NCBI RefSeq assembly: GCF_001692325.1
Contig: NZ_LXKN01000058.1
Coordinates: 124,001-188,000, forward strand
Length of the DNA: 64,000 nucleotides
Direction: 5' to 3'
Source of the DNA: Rhizobium sp. AC27/96
GTDB taxonomy: Bacteria > Pseudomonadota > Alphaproteobacteria > Rhizobiales > Rhizobiaceae
Part shown: positions 42,353-51,200 of the stretch, one piece after another
How positions within the stretch are numbered: position 1 is the first letter of the stretch
Layout of the letters: the number at the start of each line of letters is the position of its first letter
Translations under genes and position numbers: made by a program
Notes under the pieces: model-generated
The model's database searches: none
What the model was told of the DNA's origin: nothing
The model's input: the letters and a program-made list of their open reading frames with translations, nothing else

Positions 42353-43249
42353 ATGCAGTCTGGAAATGGGACGTTGCGCGAGGATGTAGCCGGACAGATC
42401 TTCGAGGGTCTTGAACGTTTGTGCGTGACGCCTGAAGCGAACCGCATCCTGTCGGCGCCCGCCTATCCGGGCATCGAACGCATACAGGCGCAATTTCGCG
42501 GCGACGCCTTCGATCTCCATCGGCACGACACCTATGCGCTGGGGGTCACCATGCGCGGCGTTCAGACCTTCCGCTATCGTGGCGAGCAGCGCTACAGCCT
42601 GCCGGGGCGGGTGATCGTCCTGCATCCGGACGAGCTGCATGACGGCGGCGCGGCAACCGATGACGGCCTTGTCTACCGGATGCTCTATCTGGAGCCTTCC
42701 GTGCTGTTTCAGTGTCTGGAGGCGGCGCGCATAGGCCTGCCTTTTGTCGACGAGCCTGTGATTGACGATAACCGCTTTGCCGGCCTGCTGTTGGCAGCAC
42801 TTGGCGAACTCGACCGTGAACTCGATGAACTCTTCGTCGACGACTTCGTCTCACAGCTTGCCGATGGCCTCGTGCAGCATGCGCGCCTGCCGCTGAGGCC
42901 GCTAGGGAGCATCGCCTGGGGGCAGGCGAAAGCGGCGCGCGACTATCTCGAGGCTCATGTGACCCGGGGTGTGAGTTCACAGGACCTTGAGCGGATCACC
43001 GGGCTTGATCGGTTTGCGCTCGCCCGGCATTTTCGAGCTGCCTTCGCCACCAGCCCGCACCGCTTCCTGCTGATGCGGCGGCTACAGCAGGCAAAGATCA
43101 TGATCAGCCAGGGTGAGCCGATCGCCGAAATTGCCGCTGCGACCGGCTTTGCCGACCAAAGCCATCTGACCCGACATTTCAAGAAGGCCTTCGGCATCGC
43201 GCCCGGTGCTTGGGGCAATATGGTGCGGGGAGGCGGACGGCGGGGCTGA
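42353..43249 (+). CDS. AraC family transcriptional regulator
   Basis: A 298-residue regulator with an N-terminal cupin sensing domain (about 35-125, including FDLHRHDTYALGVTMRG) and two C-terminal HTH motifs of the AraC type (about 195-290, ending in AAATGFADQSHLTRHFKKAFG). The ATG at 42353 is only 14 bp from the divergent DUF2000 start. The true start may be slightly downstream (a TTG near 42371), because the promoters must otherwise lie inside the coding regions. The ligand is unknown. Confidence 0.88.
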   Translation: MQSGNGTLREDVAGQIFEGLERLCVTPEANRILSAPAYPGIERIQAQFRGDAFDLHRHDTYALGVTMRGVQTFRYRGEQRYSLPGRVIVLHPDELHDGGAATDDGLVYRMLYLEPSVLFQCLEAARIGLPFVDEPVIDDNRFAGLLLAALGELDRELDELFVDDFVSQLADGLVQHARLPLRPLGSIAWGQAKAARDYLEAHVTRGVSSQDLERITGLDRFALARHFRAAFATSPHRFLLMRRLQQAKIMISQGEPIAEIAAATGFADQSHLTRHFKKAFGIAPGAWGNMVRGGGRRG

Positions 43250-43256
43250 CGGGCTT

Positions 43257-43982
43257 TCAGTGGTGGCCGAGAAACTGCTTGAGTTCCGGCGTCTGTGGAT
43301 TGGCGAAGACGTCGCTTGGTGGCCCGATTTCGTGAACTCGCCCCTGATGCATGAAGACGACACGGGAGCAGACGTCGCGGGCGAATTTCATCTCATGCGT
43401 CACCATCAGCAGCGTCATGCCTTCGCTTGCCAGTTCGCGCACAACGGCGAGAACTTCGGCGACCAGCTCCGGGTCGAGCGCCGAGGTGATCTCGTCGCAG
43501 AGAAGCGCGATCGGCTGCATGGCGAGTGCCCTGGCAATGGCGACACGCTGTTGCTGGCCGCCGGAGAGTTCGTCCGGATAGGCGTCGAACTTGTGCCCGA
43601 GGCCGACGCGATCGAGCATCCGTCGCGCCATGGCCTCCGCTTCGGCCTTGGCGATCTTCTTGACGACCATCTGCGACAGCATGACGTTGCGGCCCGCACT
43701 CAGATGCGGAAACAGATTGAATTGCTGGAAGATCATGCCGACCTTCAGCCGCAGCGCCTTCAGGTGCAAATCGTCGGGCAGGAGTTGCGCTCCTGCGACC
43801 GAGATCGAGCCGTCGTTGATCGTCTCCAGCCCATTGATGCAGCGCAGAAGCGTCGACTTTCCCGAGCCGCTCTTGCCGATGATGGCGATCACCTCGCCGG
43901 GTTCCACATCGAGGTTGATGCCTTTCAGAACCTCGTTGGTGCCAAAGCTCTTGCGGACTTCAGTGACCTCGATGAGCGACAT
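43257..43982 (-). CDS. Polar amino acid ABC transporter, ATP-binding protein
   Basis: A 241-residue ATPase of the GlnQ/HisP type. Walker A GKSGSGKST spans about 36-44, the signature LSGGQ 139-143, and Walker B ends in D163-E164. The ATG at 43982 follows GGAAAGGAAG. It overlaps the 3' end of the upstream permease gene by 23 bases. It is the last gene of a four-gene minus-strand uptake operon (binding protein, two permeases, ATPase). Confidence 0.95.
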   Translation of the reverse strand: MSLIEVTEVRKSFGTNEVLKGINLDVEPGEVIAIIGKSGSGKSTLLRCINGLETINDGSISVAGAQLLPDDLHLKALRLKVGMIFQQFNLFPHLSAGRNVMLSQMVVKKIAKAEAEAMARRMLDRVGLGHKFDAYPDELSGGQQQRVAIARALAMQPIALLCDEITSALDPELVAEVLAVVRELASEGMTLLMVTHEMKFARDVCSRVVFMHQGRVHEIGPPSDVFANPQTPELKQFLGHH

Positions 43983-44619
43983 TGAGCTTCCTTTCCAGGA
44001 TCTGGCTGCTTTTCGACAGCGGCCAGCACAGGGCAAAATAGATGAGTGCGACGAAGCCGTAGACGGTGAATGGCTGGAAGGTCGCATTGGTGATGACGGT
44101 GCCGGCCTTCGACAACTCTACGAAGCCGATGATCGAGGTGAGGGCGGTGCCCTTGACGACCTGCACGGAGAAACCGACCGTCGGCGGCACGGCGATGCGC
44201 AGCGCCTGCGGCAGGATGACGTAGCGCATCTGCTGGATATAGCCCATGCCGAGGCTGGCGGAGGCCTCCCATTGGCCTTTGGCGACCGCCTCGACGCAGC
44301 CGCGCCAGATTTCGGTAAGGAAGGCGGCCGACCAGAGGGTCAGTGCAGCGCCCGCAGCGAGCCACGCCGGTACGTCGATGCCGAACAGGCCCAGGCCGAA
44401 GAAGGCGAGGAAGAGCTGCATCAGCAGCGGCGTGCCCTGAAACAGCTCAACGAAATACTTGACGGCGATGCGCCCGGCCTTGCGTTTGCCAATGCGCAGG
44501 AACAGCAGGGTTGCGCCGACGATGGCGCCGCCGGCAAAGGAGACCAGCGACAGAAGTATCGTCCAGCGCGTGGCCAGCAGCAGGCCGCGCAGAATATCCC
44601 AAGTGGTGAACTGGATCAT
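43960..44619 (-). CDS. Polar amino acid ABC transporter permease
   Basis: A 219-residue inner-membrane subunit with about five transmembrane segments. It contains the HisMQ-type entry ELFQGTPLLMQLFLAFFGL and the EAA loop EASASLGMGYIQQMRYVILPQALR, which contacts the ATPase. The start overlaps the stop of the other permease in ATGA, so translation is coupled. Confidence 0.94.
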   Translation of the reverse strand: MIQFTTWDILRGLLLATRWTILLSLVSFAGGAIVGATLLFLRIGKRKAGRIAVKYFVELFQGTPLLMQLFLAFFGLGLFGIDVPAWLAAGAALTLWSAAFLTEIWRGCVEAVAKGQWEASASLGMGYIQQMRYVILPQALRIAVPPTVGFSVQVVKGTALTSIIGFVELSKAGTVITNATFQPFTVYGFVALIYFALCWPLSKSSQILERKLNVAHRGH

Positions 44620-45287
44620 CGGCTGGCCCTGCGGGGAAAGATCAATGCGCCGACGACCGCAAGCGCCTGCCGGAGCAGGATTGCCAGCGCCAGATAGATC
44701 GCCGTGGACACGAAATAGGCTTCGAAGGCGCGGAAGGAGCGCGACTGGATGAAGTTTGCCGCGAAGGTCAGATCTTCCGCCGCGATCTGCGAGACGACCG
44801 AGGAGCCAAGCATGACGATGACGACCTGTGATGACAGCGCCGGCCAGATGCGCTGCAGGGAGGGCACGAGGACGACATGACGGAAGGTCTCGAATGGCGT
44901 CATCGCGAGGCTGGCGCCGGCCTCGAACTGGCCGCGCGGGGTTGCCTGTATGCCGGCGCGGATGATCTCGCAGCTATAGGCGCCAAGATTGATGACCATG
45001 GCGAGATTGGCGGCCGTCATCTCGTTCATCTGGACACCGATGCCGGGCAGGCCGAAGAAGATGAAGAAGAGCTGGATCAGAAATGGCGTGTTGCGGATCA
45101 GCTCGACATAGGTGGCGACAAGAGGTTTGAGCCAGCCTGGGCCGAGCGCACGCACCCAGGCGCAGGCTATGCCGAGAATGATGCCGAGCACGGCGCCGAT
45201 CAGGGTCAGCTCGAGCGTGACGAGGACACCCTTGATCAGGACCGGGTAATATTCGGCGAGCCAGCTGAAGTCGAAATGATAGCGCAT
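44616..45287 (-). CDS. Polar amino acid ABC transporter permease
   Basis: A 223-residue partner permease with about five transmembrane segments. Conserved parts are ELIRNTPFLIQLFFIFFGLP and the EAA loop EAGASLAMTPFETFRHVVLVPSLQR. With its neighbour it forms a heterodimeric channel. It lies 63 bp behind the binding-protein gene, with a hairpin in the gap. Confidence 0.94.
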   Translation of the reverse strand: MRYHFDFSWLAEYYPVLIKGVLVTLELTLIGAVLGIILGIACAWVRALGPGWLKPLVATYVELIRNTPFLIQLFFIFFGLPGIGVQMNEMTAANLAMVINLGAYSCEIIRAGIQATPRGQFEAGASLAMTPFETFRHVVLVPSLQRIWPALSSQVVIVMLGSSVVSQIAAEDLTFAANFIQSRSFRAFEAYFVSTAIYLALAILLRQALAVVGALIFPRRASR

Positions 45288-45303
45288 GGGAAGATGCCTC
45301 GCT

Positions 45304-45339
45304 CGGACAGGCCGCGCCGCCAGCGGGCAGCGCGGTCCG
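45304..45339 (-). promoter_or_regulatory. Intercistronic hairpin behind the binding-protein gene
   Basis: Stem CCGCGC / GCGCGG extended by CGGA / TCCG with a bulge, within the 63-bp gap after the solute-binding gene. Such structures often protect the upstream message, giving more binding protein than permease. Confidence 0.5.
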
Positions 45340-45350
45340 TCGTGCGTTGA

Positions 45351-46145
45351 TCAGAAGCCGGCGGGAAGGTCGGCGCCGAGCCACTTCTCCGAGATCTTGT
45401 TCAGCGTCCCATCGGCCTTGGCGGCGGCGATGATCTCATCGACCTTCTTCTGCAGGGCCGGCTCGCTCTTGTTGAGGCCGATATAGCAGGGCGAGTTGGT
45501 GATGAGGAATTTCATCTCCGGCTTTTTCGGTGGGTTCTTGGCAAGGATCGCTGCGGCGACGACGTTGCCCGTGGCGATCAATTGCACCTGGCCGGAGAGG
45601 AAGGCCGAGATGGTGCCGTTATTGTCTTCGTAGCGCTTGATCGTCGCGTCTTGTGGCGCGACCTTCGTCAGTGCCAGATCCTCGATCGCGCCGCGGGTGA
45701 CGCCGATCGTCTTGCCGGAAAGATCCTCCGGCTTGGCGGCGGCCGTCTCAGCCGGGCCGAAGATCCCGTTGAAAAAGGGCGCATAGGCGTCGGAGAAATC
45801 GATGACCTTTTCACGGTCAGGATTCTTGCCGAGGCTCGAAATCACCAGATCGACCTTGTTCGTCTGCAGATAGGGAATGCGGTTGGCGCTGGTGACCGGC
45901 ACAAGTTCAGTCTTCACGCCGAGCTTTTCGCCGATCAGGTTGGCGATATCGATGTCATAGCCCATTGGTGCCATGTCCGTGCCGACGCTGCCGAAGGGTG
46001 GGAAGTCCTGCGGAACGGCGACGCGCAGCGTGCCGCGCGATGCGATGTCGCTCAAGGCGTCGGCCCTTGCTGCGTGCGGGGCGGAAAGCGATCCCGTCGC
46101 GAGTATCGCGATGCCGAGTGCCATGAGCAATTGTCTGCGCTTCAT
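45351..46145 (-). CDS. Amino acid ABC transporter substrate-binding protein
   Basis: A 264-residue periplasmic protein of family 3 solute-binding proteins. The ATG at 46145 follows GGAAGGAC. The signal peptide covers residues 1-29 (cleavage near ARA-D). The mature protein starts with GTLRVAVPQDFPPFGSV and has YDIDIANLIGEKLG and LVISSLGKNPDREKVIDFS, the lobe signatures of polar amino acid binders. The ligand is not predictable. It is first in its operon. Confidence 0.95.
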   Translation of the reverse strand: MKRRQLLMALGIAILATGSLSAPHAARADALSDIASRGTLRVAVPQDFPPFGSVGTDMAPMGYDIDIANLIGEKLGVKTELVPVTSANRIPYLQTNKVDLVISSLGKNPDREKVIDFSDAYAPFFNGIFGPAETAAAKPEDLSGKTIGVTRGAIEDLALTKVAPQDATIKRYEDNNGTISAFLSGQVQLIATGNVVAAAILAKNPPKKPEMKFLITNSPCYIGLNKSEPALQKKVDEIIAAAKADGTLNKISEKWLGADLPAGF

Positions 46146-46287
46146 CGAATGTCCTTCCAATCGGGCTATGTAAGCTGGAAGGCAAAAAGCAAGCGGCATG
46201 CCAGTCGCCTGTGAGACGCTGATCTCCACTAGCTGCCGGTCCCAGTGCAATGGGGCGTCATATTCGGCGGATATTTTGTGCGGCGTC

Positions 46288-46304
46288 TGCGTAAAATTTA
46301 CGCA
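46288..46304. promoter_or_regulatory. Perfect 17-bp palindrome between the ABC operon and the GlcD-like gene
   Basis: TGCGTAAAATTTACGCA has perfect eight-base arms about one central base. It lies in the 352-bp divergent gap. On the minus strand TTTTAC within it is followed after 17 bp by TATCCG, a possible promoter of the binding-protein gene, so a protein bound here could block it. The rest of the gap has no gene. Confidence 0.6.
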
Positions 46305-46497
46305 TATTGAGCCGTGGCGTTTCCTTGTGCGGGGCCTTTTCAAAGACTTTGAGGCCGGTCCGATCCCGAAGGCGCGAGGCGCAATATGAGGTCAGGAATG
46401 CGGGTCATTTTTCATGACTGGACACCGCTCTTTCTATGTCCCATAGAACCGTCAAAAGGTTAACGCCTTTCGATGCGCGCGATAGGAGATTCGGATT

Positions 46498-47910
46498 ATG
46501 GTTCTGGCTGATGCGAAGGCGGGGATACGTAACGAGGCTGGGATATCAGTCGTTCTCGGCGTCCTGAAACAGGCATTCGGCGAGCGCTTCCAGACCGGCG
46601 AAAGCTTTCGCGCGCAACATGCCCACACCACCACCTATATTCCCGCGCAGCTTCCCGATGGCGTCGTTTTCGCTGAAACGAGCGAGGATGTGCAGGCCGT
46701 CGTCAAGGCTTGCGCGGAGCACAGGGTGCCGATCATTCCCTTTGGCGCTGGCACTTCCCTGGAGGGGCAGGTGAATGCGCCACAGGGTGGAATTTCCATC
46801 GATTTCAGCCGGATGAATCGCGTGCTTGAAGTCAATGCCGAGGATCTCGACTGCACGGTGGAGCCCGGCGTGACGCGCGAGGATCTCAACACCTATCTTC
46901 GCGACACCGGCCTGTTTTTCCCGATCGATCCCGGCGCCAACGCCTCGATCGGCGGCATGGCGTCGACGCGCGCATCAGGCACGAACGCCGTGCGCTACGG
47001 CACGATGAAGGACAATGTGCTGGCAGTGACCGTCGTCACCGCCAATGGCGAGGAAATTCGCACCGCGCGCCGCGCCAAGAAATCATCCGCCGGCTATGAT
47101 CTGACCCGGCTGTTCGTCGGCGCGGAAGGCACGCTCGGCGTGTTGACGTCTGTCACGCTGCGCCTGCAGGGCATTCCCCAGAAGATCGCTGGCGGCGCCT
47201 GCGCATTCCCGGATGTGAAGGCGGCCTGCGATGCCGTCATTATGACGATCCAGATGGGAATTCCCGTCGCCCGCATCGAGCTGCTGGATGCGATGCAGAT
47301 GCGCGCCTGCAACCGTTATTCGGGCCTTACCTACGACGAGAAGCCGACGCTTTTCCTCGAGTTCCATGGCACGGAGGAGACAGTTGCGTTGCAATCTGCA
47401 CAGTTTGCCGAGATTGCCGCCGAATGCGGCGGTGGCGAGTTTCTTTGGACAGCCAATGCCGAGGAGCGCAACAAGCTCTGGAAGGCGCGCCACGATGCCT
47501 ACTGGGCATGCCGTGCGCTGGCGCCGGAACTGACGGCATTATCGACGGATGTGTGCGTGCCGATCTCGCGGCTTGCCGAATGCGTTGCCGAGACCCAGGC
47601 CGATATCGAGGCGCATGGACTGCTGGCGCCGATCGTCGGTCATGCCGGTGACGGCAATTTCCATGTGCTTGTGCTGTTCGACGACAAGACGCCCGAAGGG
47701 ATTGCCACGGTCGAGAATTTCGTTGCGCGCCTGAATGCGCGCGCGCTCGCCATGGACGGCACCTGCACCGGCGAGCATGGTGTCGGACAGGGCAAGATGT
47801 CGTTTCTGGAGCAGGAACTCGGCAGTGCCGTCGATCTGATGCGCCAGATCAAGGAGGCGCTCGACCCCGATGCGATTTTCAACCCCGGAAAGATATTCCA
47901 TCCCCACTGA
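46498..47910 (+). CDS. FAD-linked oxidase, GlcD/D-lactate dehydrogenase type
   Basis: A 470-residue flavoprotein of the vanillyl-alcohol oxidase fold. The FAD-binding half has PIIPFGAGTSLEGQV (about 79-93), PGANASIGGMASTRASGTNAVRYG (about 143-166) and GAEGTLGVLT. The C-terminal FAD-oxidase_C half contains GHAGDGNFH and ends in the family signature GEHGVGQGK and FNPGKIF. It probably oxidises D-lactate, glycolate or another 2-hydroxy acid and passes electrons to the respiratory chain. The start follows AGGAGA. It stands alone, without glcE or glcF. Confidence 0.92.
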   Translation: MVLADAKAGIRNEAGISVVLGVLKQAFGERFQTGESFRAQHAHTTTYIPAQLPDGVVFAETSEDVQAVVKACAEHRVPIIPFGAGTSLEGQVNAPQGGISIDFSRMNRVLEVNAEDLDCTVEPGVTREDLNTYLRDTGLFFPIDPGANASIGGMASTRASGTNAVRYGTMKDNVLAVTVVTANGEEIRTARRAKKSSAGYDLTRLFVGAEGTLGVLTSVTLRLQGIPQKIAGGACAFPDVKAACDAVIMTIQMGIPVARIELLDAMQMRACNRYSGLTYDEKPTLFLEFHGTEETVALQSAQFAEIAAECGGGEFLWTANAEERNKLWKARHDAYWACRALAPELTALSTDVCVPISRLAECVAETQADIEAHGLLAPIVGHAGDGNFHVLVLFDDKTPEGIATVENFVARLNARALAMDGTCTGEHGVGQGKMSFLEQELGSAVDLMRQIKEALDPDAIFNPGKIFHPH

Positions 47911-48022
47911 CAAGGGGAGCGTTCCCACGATCCTGCCTTGCTGCCGGTGCGAATGAGGCTAGAGCCGGACTATTTTGGGTCGAACCGACCTGAAATCTGA
48001 ATCCGCACTAGAATCAAACAGG

Positions 48023-48075
48023 TAGAGCCCGATGCCGTCTGAAAACCGCTTACACTTTTCGGCATCATGTTCTAG
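48023..48075. repeat. Rhizobial intergenic palindromic element
   Basis: Arms TAGAGCCCGATGCCG and CGGCATCATGTTCTA pair at most positions and flank TCTGAAAACCGCTTACACTTTT, whose GAAAACCGCTT core is shared with the elements at 8144-8180 and 52112-52181. It occupies the middle of the 361-bp gap (47911-48271) between the oxidase and the AsmA gene; nothing else was seen there. Confidence 0.6.
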
Positions 48076-48271
48076 GCTGCAGCCGCTTTTCCCAACTTAT
48101 GTCATGGAAAGCGGCCAGGATGCGCTAGATCATGCGGCAGGCCCTGGAAAAATGGTGCGATTTTGAAATGGGGTTCAATAGAAACGTGCGTATCCGGGGC
48201 GATGTGGTGTATGTGCTCCGATAGGTCACGGTTTATCGCTTATTTGGAATGCAGATTGGAGACGGTGCGCA

Positions 48272-51200
48272 TTGTTAGGTAGGGTCCTGGTTTTTCTGGG
48301 TGGATTGCTCGTAGTGGTGCTGTTCGTGGCACTGCTCGCTCCGCTCTTCATAGACTGGACCGATTTTCGTAAGAATTTCGAGGATCAGGCGAGCCGCATT
48401 ATCGGCAAGAAGGTGACGGTTCACGGCACTGTCGACGCGCGTCTCCTGCCTTTCCCATCCGTAACCCTGCATGATGTCCGCGTTGGCCAGGAGACCGATG
48501 GCACGCCGCTGGTGCAGATTGACGAATTCTCCATGGATGCGGAGCTTGCTCCCTTCCTGTCCGGCGAAGCGCTGATCTTCGACATGCGCGTGTCGAAGCC
48601 GAAGGTGCGCCTGCGGCTGCTGAAGGATGGCACACTCGACTGGATGCGCGGCAGCCAGCCCGAGATTCCCGCAAAGTCAGTGGTGCTCGAAAGCGTGCAT
48701 GTGGAAGACGGTGATCTGCTGTTCATCGACGAGCAATCCGGCCGCACTCGGCATGTGACCGGCCTTAATGCCGAAATGTCCGCCAAGTCGCTGGCCGGTC
48801 CTTGGCGCATCGAAGGCGATGCGGCGCTCGATGGTGAACACGGCAATTTCACCGTTTCCAGCAGCCAGCCGGATGACAATGGCGTGTTGCGGGTCCGTAC
48901 CCGGCTGATGCCCGATCGTCATCCCCTTAATGTCGATCTCGATGGCGAGCTGAAGCTGGTCGACAGCAAGCCGGACTATATGGGTTCGTTCAATGCCGGG
49001 GTCGACGATAAGCGCTCCGGCAATTCCGGCGAGCAGCAAGTCCAGCCTCGCATAAAGGGTCGCTTCGAGCTGACCAACGATCGCATTCGTGTGCCAGAGT
49101 ACCGCCTGGAAGTCGGTGCTACCGACGACCCCTATGTGGTGACGGGCGAGGCGACGCTGGATACGGGAACCAAGCCAGAGTTTCTGCTGACCGCCGACGG
49201 CCAGCAGATCGACGTCAACCGTCTCGGCAACAACAAGGGTACCAACGGCAAGACCAACCGCAACCCGGCGGTCTCGGCGCGCCAGCGCCTTAATAGCCTG
49301 ATTGCGATCGCCGCCGAAATCCCCGTGCCGCAGGTACCCGGCAAGGCGACCTTCCGTCTGCCGGCAATCGTCGCTGGCGACACCACCGTACGTGACGTGC
49401 AGCTCGATCTCGAGCCGGCGGGAACAGGGTGGAAGATCGATCATGCGATCGGCACGCTCCCTGGGCGTACGCAGGTCGAGGCACGCGGCAACCTGATGCT
49501 GCAGGGGGAGCCGAACTTCATCGGCAACCTGGTCGTCGCATCGAACCAGCCCTCCGGGCTTGCTTCGTGGCTGGTCGGGTCTGTCGATCCGTCAATCCGG
49601 CAGCTGCGGCAGGCGGGCTTCTCCGCCGATGTCAGCCTGCGCCATGAAGAGCAGCGCTTTGAGAACCTCGAGATCGCCATCGGCCCGGCGACGCTCAAGG
49701 GCCGGATCGATCGGCAGGTGCCGAACGAGAAGGATGCACCCAAGCTCGCCGTCGATCTCACGGGAGATACGCTCGATCTCGATGCGCTGAGAGCACTGAC
49801 CGGCCTCTTCACCGGCCAGGACAATGGGGTATCGTTGTTCGATCACCGGATCACCGCGCATCTCCAGGCAGGCAAGTTCGTCGCCTTCGGTGTGCCGGCC
49901 GATAATGTCGACACGTCGTTTTCCATCGCGGGTGGTGCGTTGACGATCGACAAGCTTGCCGTGCGCAATGTCGTTGGAGCGGAAATCACCGCAACGGGGC
50001 GTGCCGATGGCTCGCCCTCGGATTACAAGGGTTCGGGCGAAATCACCTTCAAGGCGGCCGATCCCGGCCCATTCTTCGAAATGCTGCGCCAGCATCTGCC
50101 GCATCATCCCGTCATGGACCGGCTGGTGCGCAATGCCGCCTGGTATGGAAACACGGCGCTTCGCGGCGCGGTGACGCTCGGCGGCGACCAGGATAATGCC
50201 TTGACCGTGACGCTCGCCGGCGTTTCCAACGGTAGCCGTGTCAATTTCGATTACCGCATGTCCGATCTCTCGGCGTTTACGGGCAAGGGCACGACGACGC
50301 TTGAGGGAACGCTCGAAAACTCGATTACCTCGATCCTCTTCGGTCAGGCGGGTCTTGATCCATTGCCGGTGGAAGCCGATGCCAATGGCCGCATGACACT
50401 TAAAGTGTCTGCGAGCGGTACCGATCCCGCCGATGCCGCGCTGACCTTTGCGACGGACAAGACGTCGTTCACCGCGAATGGCAAGGTCGATGTGCGGCCC
50501 GACAGCTTCCTCAATGGCACTATCGCGCTGTCGCTCGAAAGCGCTGATCTCGATCCATATTTCGTGATGAACGGTATCGGCACGCCGCAAATGGGCACCG
50601 GCTTGCCGGTGAAGTTCCAAGCCAACGCCGTGCTGAGTCCCGACAAGATCGTTCTGTCCGATATGAAGGGGTTGCTCGCCGACAATAATGTGTCGGGTGC
50701 ACTGACCTTTGACAGAAAGGCTGCCAATATCAAGGCGACCGGTGCGCTGGCGCTCGACAAGGTGGATCTTGGCTGGCTGGCGGAGTCGATCTACGGGCCG
50801 ATGACGGATGCCAAGACTGGCAATCTGTCCAGGGAGAAGCTCGGATTGCCGGCCTTCACCGGGCTCGATATCGGCGTCAAGCTGTCTGCAAAGCAGCTAT
50901 GGCCTGGCGTATTCGGTCCAATATCGAATTTCACCGGTAATGCCGCCTATAAGGGCGAGGAGCTTCGGTTGAACGATCTGACCGGCGGCTGGAACGGCGG
51001 CACGGTGAGCGGCAGCCTGATGCTTGCCAACTCCGACGGCACCGGGCTGCTGCAAACGAAGCTGAACCTTGCCGACGGCGATCTCGCTGTCGTTGCCTGG
51101 CAGCGTGACGGCGCGCCGCTCGCCAGCGGCCGCTTTGGCCTGGGAATGAATGTCGAGGCAAGCGGCAAGAGCCTTGCCGAGCTTGCGGCCAATGCCAGCG

